Part shown: piece by piece, positions 1 through 5,926 of the stretch
How the letters are laid out: every line of letters begins with the position of its first letter
Numbering within the stretch: position 1 is the first letter of the stretch
Notes under the pieces: generated by a model
Told to the model about the DNA's origin: nothing
Database searches by the model: none
What the model saw: only the letters and a program-made list of their open reading frames with translations
NCBI GenBank assembly: GCA_030836365.1
Contig: JAURQB010000185.1
Coordinates: 1-12,130 of the forward strand
Length of the DNA: 12,130 nucleotides
Direction of reading: 5' to 3'
DNA from: Bdellovibrionota bacterium
Lineage (GTDB): Bacteria > Bdellovibrionota > Bacteriovoracia > Bacteriovoracales > Bacteriovoracaceae
Translations under genes and position numbers: made by a program

Positions 1-18
1 AACGAAAAATATCATCTA

Positions 19-78
19 TTATTGATAACCCAAAGCCTTCGGAATAGCCGTTATTGATAACCCAAAGCCTTCGGAATA
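19..78. repeat. Two tandem copies of a 28-bp direct repeat at a gene end
   Basis: Positions 19-46 and 51-78 are identical over 28 bases and are separated by 4 bases, so the unit is 32 bp. Reading the plus strand from base 3, the first copy encodes a tail ending I-I-D-N-P-K-P-S-E followed by TAG at 45-47. The second copy encodes V-I-D-N-P-K-P-S-E followed by TAA. The simplest reading is a tandem duplication of the last codons and stop of a plus-strand gene that lies mostly outside the window and converges on the Sel1-repeat gene. Each copy also contains CCAAAG/CTTCGG halves that can form only a weak 5-bp hairpin. Two units with a 4-base separator is not a CRISPR layout. Confidence 0.8.
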
Positions 79-88
79 ATTTGAAACA

Positions 89-1030
89 CTATTGTCTAAC
101 TTCTGGCGTTTGGACTTCATCAGTAACATGATCACTTTTTTCATTTAATATTTTTTCACGTTTTGAAAGGAGGAACTTATCGATTAAGTCTCTAAATGAT
201 TCTCTCTCCCGTAGAAAATTAAAGTGTTTATCAAATTCAACTCGCTCCCAATTGTTGTAATTGTATTTAAATGCCTCATTAAGATAGAAAAAAACATAGT
301 TGTCGTTTTCATGATGCCCGTAATGCCGGGCCATCTGGTAGCAGCCTTCGGCTTGTCCATACTTGCAGGCCAAGCGTAGTGACTCAAGCGCCTTAATTAA
401 ATTCTCTTCTTTAAAATAAATAAAACCAAGGTTGTAGCACCCAAGTTCATTTTTCAATGCACAAGATCGATGAAAATAATATTTTGCCAAACCATTATTT
501 CCTTCTTTAAAAAATAACTCTCCCAGCCTCACGCAACCATAATCTCCTCGCAGGTCACAGGCATGCCCATAGGTCTCATGTTGAAACTCTTTCGTTTCAT
601 CATCTCCCTCAATGTAATTTAGCTCCGCCAAAGCGAAACAGGCAGGGCCGAATTTATACCGACATCCTTTTTGAAAGAAGTCTCTGGCCGAGGGAATTTT
701 TTTTCTATCATTTTCTATATTTCCGGCACCGTAGCAACCTTTTCCATAATCGAGATTACAAGCAATTTCAAAAAACTTAAACGCGCCTTGCTCGTTTTCT
801 TCCTGAATCATTTTCGCGGCCACATCAATGCAGCTCTTAGGGTGTCCTGTTAGACACTTGTTTACCTCTTGATCTGTTTTAGATGGCCTTTCAGAGAAAA
901 AATAAGCCGTTCGTTTCGGCCGATAATGATGATTTAATAATTCGGGGTCTAGCCCTTGCATCAAACTACAGCTACAGACAATCAAATACACAAATATCAA
1001 TTGAATAAATAAATAACGATGATGATTCAT
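89..1030 (-). CDS. Cysteine-rich Sel1/Hcp-like repeat lipoprotein
   Basis: The 313-residue product starts with a short signal sequence (hydrophobic residues 7-18) leading to two cysteines, C19 and C21, either of which could be the lipidated residue; the V-C-S-C context of C21 is the better lipobox. The mature part has six pairs of cysteines, all with exactly seven residues between them: 59/67, 91/99, 123/131, 158/166, 190/198 and 222/230. The pairs recur every 32 residues (once 35). This is the pattern of Hcp-type Sel1-like repeats, alpha/alpha hairpins each closed by a disulfide, so the protein is probably an exported solenoid that binds other proteins. Known relatives include the Helicobacter cysteine-rich proteins; the ligand here is unknown. 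The C-terminal 80 residues are charged and lack repeats. The gene lies 31 bp after imuC on the same strand and may be co-transcribed. The ATG is preceded directly by AAAGGG with no spacer, so translation initiation is odd. Family call fairly sure, role unknown. Confidence 0.85.
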   Translation of the reverse strand: MNHHRYLFIQLIFVYLIVCSCSLMQGLDPELLNHHYRPKRTAYFFSERPSKTDQEVNKCLTGHPKSCIDVAAKMIQEENEQGAFKFFEIACNLDYGKGCYGAGNIENDRKKIPSARDFFQKGCRYKFGPACFALAELNYIEGDDETKEFQHETYGHACDLRGDYGCVRLGELFFKEGNNGLAKYYFHRSCALKNELGCYNLGFIYFKEENLIKALESLRLACKYGQAEGCYQMARHYGHHENDNYVFFYLNEAFKYNYNNWERVEFDKHFNFLRERESFRDLIDKFLLSKREKILNEKSDHVTDEVQTPEVRQ

Positions 1031-1036
1031 CCCTTT

Positions 1037-1042
1037 ATTATA
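1037..1042 (-). promoter_or_regulatory. Possible -10 element directly upstream of the Sel1-repeat gene
   Basis: On the minus strand the sequence is a perfect TATAAT placed 6 bases before the ATG at 1030. A start site about 7 bases downstream would fall on or near the A of the ATG, giving a leaderless mRNA. This would fit the absence of a properly spaced Shine-Dalgarno. No convincing -35 hexamer is seen 16-18 bp upstream, and the region is very AT-rich, so this could be chance. Confidence 0.25.
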
Positions 1043-1061
1043 ATATAAATCTTATTTTTAT

Positions 1062-4022
1062 CTATGCCGAAATAATGTCGCTAGATTCCCAATCAATGAG
1101 CTTTATTTCTTTTACCTGTACTGTTATCGCGCCCATTTCTGACAACACTGCTCCCCTAATCAAGTAATTCTTTTGCTCATACAAGATATCTGCATATAGA
1201 TAATACTCATTAGGAAAAAACACCGTCTCATAGATTCCCTTCGGATCACTAAAAGAGCAAAAACACATGGTCTCTTTCTTTTTCGTACGTGTTTTTTTGA
1301 TCGTTACAAATGAGCCAAATAAAATAATTTCTCTATTTAAGTAATCTGGAATTTCACTGCTCAATTGCAGGTTTTGAGATTTTTTTAAATGCTCAAACAA
1401 CGCCCATTGCGGAAAAGTAATAAAACCTCCTAAGCTTTCTTGTTCCCATTTGATGACTTGTTTTTTTTCATAAGAACGATATGCAGGAGAGTTGACCATC
1501 ACATCGCCACAAGGTTTTTTGTGCTCAATAGTAGGGAGATGGCCACCAGTATAGTAAAAATAAATTCCCCACATCAATTCTATCCACTCTTTTTCTGGAG
1601 CAAGTTGGTTAAGGCAACGAGCTCGGCAAAGCTTTTTTGCATCAGTAAAAGATATTTGCGTCCGCTGAAAAAAATCCTCTAAAGAAACAAAGTGTCCGTC
1701 TTCTCTTGCTTTAAATACTTTTTCTAATGTTTTTTTGGGAATTCCCTTAATTTGTATCAGCCCCACTCGGATTCCCGCCCCCTCTGCACAGTAATGATAC
1801 TCACTTGATTGGACACAGGGAGGAAGCACTTTTAGGCCCATTCGACGAACTTCATCTAAGTAAGCCTCGACGGTGTAATAGCCTCCCTGATTAGAAACAA
1901 CACTTGCCATAAACTCGGCCGGATAGTGAGACTTTAAATAACAAGATTTAAAAGAAACAAGGCAATAACTAGCGCTATGGGCCTTACAAAATGAGTAGCC
2001 GGCAAAGCTTTGTATCATTTGCCAAATTTTCTCCGTCACTTCATCACTTACTCTATTTTTTCTTGCTCCTTGAAAAAATCGCTCCTTAAAATACGCAAGC
2101 TTTTTCTCTTTATGCTTCTTTCCTAAAACTTTTCTCAACTCATTTCCTTCTTGGGAGGAAAAATCACTCAGGGCCATGGCGACAAGATTAACGTGCTCTT
2201 GATAAATCATGAGTCCAAAACTCTCTCTTAACACTTCCTCGATCAAGGGGTGTAATGGTTTCCATTTTCCTCCACGAAGTCGCCTGACAAATTCGTTGGC
2301 CATTTTATTGGCCGCAGGTCTAATAATGGAGCCTGCAATTACACCGTGTTCAAACTCCGCGCTTTGCATTTTCTTTAAAAATAATCGTGTTCCTGGAGAC
2401 TCAATATAAAACACCCCCATGGTATGGCCGGAACAAATAAGTGCTTCAACTTTTTGATCGCCAATCGGCTGAAGGCGATCATAATGAAGAACTGTCTTTT
2501 GAGTGTTAAAGTTAACCGCTTCAATGGTGTCCCTTATCACCGCGAGTGAACGATTACCAAGTAAATCAATTTTTACTAAACCACTCATTTCGGCTTGATC
2601 CTTTTCCCATTGAATAACGGGGTAGCCCTTTGGGAGAGTCTGTACTGGCGCATAGTTTGTGATATCTTTTGGTGTGATCACAACACCACCGCAATGAACG
2701 CTAAGGTGATGAAGACAGCCAACAAGCTTTAGTCCATGATGAACAATCATTTTCCACTTACTACTGAGTCGATCTAAATCCATTTGATGAAGCCGATCTA
2801 AAACATGGGATATTTCTTGATCTCCTACCCCATAGGTTTTTGCGACTTCGCGAATAGCCTGCCTTTCTCGTAAAAAATTATGGTTAGCCACAAACGCGGC
2901 ATGGCCGTGATAAAGCTCGAAGACATAATCAAATATTTCATCTCGCTCATCCCAGGGAAAATCAATATCAATATCTGGAGGATCCATTCGCTCTCGATTT
3001 AAAAACCGATCAAAAAACAAGTGATGCTCTAATGGCTCAACGTGAGTAATTCCTAAGAGGTAGCAGACGATGCTAGATGCACCACTGCCTCGTCCGCAAT
3101 TAATTTGAGATTGAGCAACAATATCAGCGACAACGAGAAAATAGCTACAGAAGCCTTTTTCTCGAATAACTTCAAACTCAAAACTTAAGCGCGCACGTAC
3201 TTGCTCCAACAATTTTTCGCACGCACCTTGATAGCGAAGGCCAATTCCATCAATGCATTTTTCCCAAAGTAGGTTTTCAGCATCACGATTCTCCAATCCA
3301 TTAAAACTCGGAAATATCAATGGCGCAGAAAAGTCAGTTACCTGGCAACTCTGGGCAACTTTTATCGTGTTGCTGCAGGCTTCTGGGTACAAATGAAAAT
3401 CTCTTTCCATCTTCTCTTTGGTTGGGAGATAACAAAACCTCTCTAAAAGATTCGCATATTCTATTTCACTGTAGCGACGATTTTCTTTTATCGCTCGAAG
3501 TAATCGATAGAAATAAAAATCATCCGAACGAACCATTCGAGTTCGATATGTTCCAAGTAATGGAACTCCTTTTTTTTGCATATTTTTAACCTGCCGATCT
3601 TGATAAAAACCTGGCGTCAGTTCAAAAAAAATATTCTGATTTAATCCATTAATTACTTCCTCATCATCCGTCATTGTCACAACTGACGTTTGATAATGAG
3701 AAAGCTCTTTTATCATTAGTTTTTTTGATGGAGATTGATGATGATAACTAATCAGATGATAAAGCGAAGATAGCCCTGATTTTCCCATCGCTAAAGAAGT
3801 AAAATAATATTCATCACCAAAAAAAGCACAACCAACAATAGGCCGAATATTATTTTCCTGACATAGTTCAATAAAATTCATCGCTCCATACACTCCATTG
3901 GAGTCAGTTAAGCACAAGTACGGCCATGCATTTTTTTTAGCAATCTCGATCCATTCTTGAAGTGTAATTAGACCATCTAAGGGCGAATATCTTGAGTGAT
4001 TATGCAAGTGAACAAACATCAT
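1062..4022 (-). CDS. imuC: Error-prone DNA polymerase III alpha subunit, DnaE2/ImuC type
   Basis: This 986-residue C-family polymerase is the likely catalytic subunit of a translesion mutasome. An N-terminal PHP domain begins HLHNHS (H7, H9); the later TDH motif is T-D-S (S41), so the domain is partly degenerate and probably has no nuclease activity. The palm carries the loop around C309-GRGSGAS and P348-PDIDIDF, giving catalytic D352 and D354. The third aspartate is D486 in K-I-D-L-L-G. Residues around 676-710 match the conserved segment ending L-K-S-H-Y-P-A-E-F, a helix-hairpin-helix-like part follows near 750-808, and an OB-fold-like domain spans about 897-975. It ends shortly after the OB fold and is much shorter than replicative DnaE (about 1160), lacking the tau-binding tail, as expected for DnaE2/ImuC (usually somewhat over 1000). 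The start ATG overlaps the imuB stop by 4 bp (ATGA), so translation is likely coupled. Pairing with a catalytically dead ImuB supports ImuC rather than a second replicative polymerase. Confidence 0.9.
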   Translation of the reverse strand: MMFVHLHNHSRYSPLDGLITLQEWIEIAKKNAWPYLCLTDSNGVYGAMNFIELCQENNIRPIVGCAFFGDEYYFTSLAMGKSGLSSLYHLISYHHQSPSKKLMIKELSHYQTSVVTMTDDEEVINGLNQNIFFELTPGFYQDRQVKNMQKKGVPLLGTYRTRMVRSDDFYFYRLLRAIKENRRYSEIEYANLLERFCYLPTKEKMERDFHLYPEACSNTIKVAQSCQVTDFSAPLIFPSFNGLENRDAENLLWEKCIDGIGLRYQGACEKLLEQVRARLSFEFEVIREKGFCSYFLVVADIVAQSQINCGRGSGASSIVCYLLGITHVEPLEHHLFFDRFLNRERMDPPDIDIDFPWDERDEIFDYVFELYHGHAAFVANHNFLRERQAIREVAKTYGVGDQEISHVLDRLHQMDLDRLSSKWKMIVHHGLKLVGCLHHLSVHCGGVVITPKDITNYAPVQTLPKGYPVIQWEKDQAEMSGLVKIDLLGNRSLAVIRDTIEAVNFNTQKTVLHYDRLQPIGDQKVEALICSGHTMGVFYIESPGTRLFLKKMQSAEFEHGVIAGSIIRPAANKMANEFVRRLRGGKWKPLHPLIEEVLRESFGLMIYQEHVNLVAMALSDFSSQEGNELRKVLGKKHKEKKLAYFKERFFQGARKNRVSDEVTEKIWQMIQSFAGYSFCKAHSASYCLVSFKSCYLKSHYPAEFMASVVSNQGGYYTVEAYLDEVRRMGLKVLPPCVQSSEYHYCAEGAGIRVGLIQIKGIPKKTLEKVFKAREDGHFVSLEDFFQRTQISFTDAKKLCRARCLNQLAPEKEWIELMWGIYFYYTGGHLPTIEHKKPCGDVMVNSPAYRSYEKKQVIKWEQESLGGFITFPQWALFEHLKKSQNLQLSSEIPDYLNREIILFGSFVTIKKTRTKKKETMCFCSFSDPKGIYETVFFPNEYYLYADILYEQKNYLIRGAVLSEMGAITVQVKEIKLIDWESSDIISA

Positions 4023-5263
4023 GTGCCGGGTTTTATTGTTTGGAGTTTGTCGCTAAAGCTTAAAATTTTCCCAGGAAATTTTTCCTCAATAGCAAAAATC
4101 TTTTTATCCAATGAAGCTTTTTTACTTTCAAATAGAGATAATTGAACCCCTAGTTTCTCTATCTGTTTAAATTCTACTTGAATCCATTTGATGGCCAACC
4201 GCCTCTCCCCTATTTTTTCCATAATAGATAGAAGGCTCCTTTCGATTTGTTCTTTTTGATAGAGATGGCTTTTTTGTTTTAAACTAAATGTTTTAAACTC
4301 ACCTGTTGTGTATTTTAAAGAAATGCCACAGGAATCTGCGACTCTTTGTTTTAACTGTAACTGGTGAAAACCTTTATCGATCAATTCATTTATAGTGCCA
4401 AAAATAAGACGACAATTATTGGTTTCTTCTGGAAAATCTGCATCAAAAAACAACGACTCTTTTTTTTCAACAGAAACAACCGGCCGTCGGTCGATACCGT
4501 GGGCAAACTCATGTAAAACCTGTCCCATTTTCCCAAACGCCACTTCTAGATGATTTTTTGATAAACGCTGCAAGTCCTCAATGAACATTAAGTTTAAATC
4601 ATCTAAAACTTCCCAGCGTCCAACACGTTGGCGCTGGTTAATTTCCGCAATAATGGGTAAAAACTCAATTGGAAGTGGCGCCAAAAAACTTTTTACCTGT
4701 GAGGGATTAATAAAACACATGTGCTCACTAGAGCTCGACTTTAAGCTTTTCGCCGCAATTTTTGAAACGAGCTTATTGCATGAAATTCCAATATCTGGAT
4801 CAAGCGAATAGCGAAATTGAAGCTTTTCGCGAAGTCGGCCATGAAACTTATCGACTCGTCCGTGAATAGTTTCCATTCCGGTGTAATCGATAAACCCTTT
4901 TCCCATTTTATCCCGTTCAAAAACGGGAATGAGTTGTTGAATATCCGCTTCTAATTGATTGGCCACTCGTAAGTACATTTCTTCTCTCGCCGGAATAATC
5001 GCTAAATCAGAACAGATTAATTTGGCCTGAGACAACAACATTCCCTTGGCCACTCCCGCTTGTTTTGCCAAAGGCGAGCACTCTGAAACTCTAGACTCTT
5101 TAGCAAAAGGAGAGGCCAAGACAACCGGGCGATCACGAAGTGTTGGGTTTAGTTGGTTTTCAATGGCAAGGGAAAAAGAAGGAATGTTTAAATAGCTAAC
5201 CAAACGGCCAGCGTTTTCGCTGCTTAACGTTGTTGCTAAATGGTCATGTTTGATCGCTCCCAT
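4019..5263 (-). CDS. imuB: ImuB-like Y-family polymerase homologue, catalytically inactive
   Basis: The 414-residue protein has the Y-family fold signature (N-P-T-L-R-D-R-P-V-V at 39-48, then the fingers and thumb regions), but the metal-binding residues are gone. Aligned by eye with E. coli DinB, D8 corresponds to N26 (L-N-I-P-S-F), and D103-E104 correspond to G121-K122 (K-M-G-K-G-F-I-D). Loss of these acids is the hallmark of ImuB, the scaffold that brings ImuC to the sliding clamp; UmuC and DinB keep them. A beta-clamp-binding motif Q-L-S-L-F lies at 374-378 near the C terminus. The protein is shorter than many ImuB proteins (about 500 residues), with only 36 residues after the clamp motif, and it has about 20 extra N-terminal residues before the first beta strand. 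The ATG at 5263 is preceded by GAGAGGG at a 7-base distance. It heads the imuB-imuC pair; no imuA gene is adjacent. Its promoter spacer carries TTAC repeats, which fits damage-inducible control. Confidence 0.88.
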   Translation of the reverse strand: MGAIKHDHLATTLSSENAGRLVSYLNIPSFSLAIENQLNPTLRDRPVVLASPFAKESRVSECSPLAKQAGVAKGMLLSQAKLICSDLAIIPAREEMYLRVANQLEADIQQLIPVFERDKMGKGFIDYTGMETIHGRVDKFHGRLREKLQFRYSLDPDIGISCNKLVSKIAAKSLKSSSSEHMCFINPSQVKSFLAPLPIEFLPIIAEINQRQRVGRWEVLDDLNLMFIEDLQRLSKNHLEVAFGKMGQVLHEFAHGIDRRPVVSVEKKESLFFDADFPEETNNCRLIFGTINELIDKGFHQLQLKQRVADSCGISLKYTTGEFKTFSLKQKSHLYQKEQIERSLLSIMEKIGERRLAIKWIQVEFKQIEKLGVQLSLFESKKASLDKKIFAIEEKFPGKILSFSDKLQTIKPGT

Positions 5264-5294
5264 TACTTGGCCCTCTCAATTTGTAGTTTGTCTT

Positions 5295-5322
5295 ATTATG
5301 CGTAAGTTTTACGTAAGTTCAA
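5295..5322 (-). promoter_or_regulatory. imuB promoter with repeat-filled spacer
   Basis: On the minus strand TTGAAC (5322-5317) and CATAAT (5300-5295) are separated by 16 bp, and the predicted start site is about 25 bases before the ATG at 5263. The hexamers match consensus at 4/6 and 5/6. The whole spacer is TTACGTAAAACTTACG, two TTACG elements 11 bp apart, so a repressor bound there would block RNA polymerase. Hexamers were picked by eye. Confidence 0.55.
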
Positions 5323-5331
5323 GCGTAAAAT
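5301..5331. promoter_or_regulatory. Three CGTAA direct repeats, candidate LexA-type operator
   Basis: On the plus strand CGTAA starts at 5301, 5312 and 5324; the first two are CGTAAGTT. The spacing of 11 and 12 bp places the copies on one face of the helix. The layout GTAA-N7-GTAA resembles the direct-repeat LexA box of alphaproteobacteria (GTTC-N7-GTTC) in geometry but not in letters. As I recall it, Bdellovibrio LexA recognises TTAC-N3-GTAA, which uses the same half-site letters in a different arrangement; here the inverted order GTAA-N3-TTAC is present instead. Location over the promoter of an SOS-type cassette suggests LexA, but the binding protein is inferred. Confidence 0.5.
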
Positions 5332-5377
5332 TTATTCATCATTAAAAAATCTGAAGTATTAAATATTTACGCATTAC

Positions 5378-5404
5378 TAGACAGCGCATTAATTCAGCTA
5401 TAAA
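5378..5404 (+). promoter_or_regulatory. Possible promoter for the small secreted protein gene
   Basis: TAGACA (5378-5383) and TATAAA (5399-5404) are 15 bp apart, 35 bases before the start codon. The hexamers are good but the spacing is short, so support is weak. It lies in the 175-bp divergent region shared with the imuB promoter; apart from these two promoters nothing else is evident there. Confidence 0.3.
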
Positions 5405-5438
5405 TGAGTGGCAGAGATTAATACCTCAGGAGTAACCA

Positions 5439-5786
5439 ATGAAAACGATCTGTTTTTTAATGTTAATTTTTTGCACCACTACTTACGCAACTAATCGCCC
5501 TAGTACACAGGAGCAACTAGCGAACTTTATCAAGGCGAATAAAGAAAAGGTTCTCGCTATAGCAAAAGAGAAATATGAATATACTTATTATTCGTTTCCT
5601 ATTGAGGCTAAAAATTGTGTCGCCAAAAAATCCCCTATCGGCCCAGTGGGAATGTGCTTAGTAACAGCGCTTGCAAATGAGGAAAGTGTGATTGCCTATT
5701 TTTCTGTGAATGTCACAAGTGACTATTCAGGAGCTGGCGACACAGAAAGAAAATTCTCGATCACGTTAATTGATTACGAGCTTTAA
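5439..5786 (+). CDS. Small secreted protein of unknown function
   Basis: The 115-residue product begins with a clear signal peptide: a lysine at residue 2, a hydrophobic stretch at about 4-13, and a likely signal peptidase I site after Y-A at 16-17. The mature protein is about 98 residues. An amphipathic, lysine-rich helix (about 24-47) is followed by a probable beta-rich part ending in F-S-I-T-L-I-D-Y-E-L. Two cysteines remain after cleavage, C60 and C73, and could form a disulfide in the periplasm. I do not recognise a family. The start is well supported by an AGGAGT Shine-Dalgarno 5 bases upstream of the ATG. It stands alone between the divergent imuB and the downstream fadE, 140 bp away, and probably has its own transcript. 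Confidence 0.75.
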   Translation: MKTICFLMLIFCTTTYATNRPSTQEQLANFIKANKEKVLAIAKEKYEYTYYSFPIEAKNCVAKKSPIGPVGMCLVTALANEESVIAYFSVNVTSDYSGAGDTERKFSITLIDYEL

Positions 5787-5796
5787 AACAAAGACT

Positions 5797-5827
5797 CATC
5801 AACAGCTCATCAAATCATCAACATCAA
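5797..5827. repeat. Cluster of CATCAA hexamers
   Basis: CATCAA occurs at 5797, 5808, 5816 and 5822, within 31 bases just after the stop codon of the small secreted protein gene. Spacing is irregular (11, 8, 6). It may be low-complexity drift; no hairpin or terminator is evident in it. Confidence 0.4.
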
Positions 5828-5859
5828 TCACTTAAAACAAAAAAGATGGTTCATTTTCT

Positions 5860-5890
5860 TTGATAATTTTAAAAGTTAGGGCAAAATAAT
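5860..5890 (+). promoter_or_regulatory. Possible fadE promoter
   Basis: TTGATA (5860-5865) and AATAAT (5885-5890) lie 19 bp apart, 37 bases before the fadE start. Each hexamer is close to consensus, but the spacer is long and the region AT-rich. The rest of this 140-bp gap holds only the CATCAA cluster and the fadE ribosome binding site (AAAGGAAGG, 5915-5923). Confidence 0.3.
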
Positions 5891-5926
5891 AAGGTCAATT
5901 TTTTTAATTTATCCAAAGGAAGGAAA

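Noticed and set aside
1..54. Minus-strand frame reading S-E-G-F-G-L-S-I-I-D-D-I at the left edge, reminiscent of a kinase G box
   Set aside because: Too short to judge, and the plus-strand reading with duplicated stop codons explains the repeat better.
19..78. Start of a CRISPR array
   Set aside because: Only two units with a 4-base separator, no spacer-sized unique sequence and no cas genes; the repeat fits a duplicated gene end.
3320..3589. Plus-strand 89-codon reading frame
   Set aside because: Lies wholly inside imuC in antisense, with no signal of its own; a shadow frame.
1062..4022. Main replicative DnaE
   Set aside because: Too short, lacks the tau-binding C-terminal part and is coupled to imuB.
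4019..5263. UmuC or DinB (active Y-family polymerase)
   Set aside because: The catalytic acidic residues are replaced (N26, G121, K122) and the gene is coupled to a DnaE2-type polymerase, so ImuB fits better.
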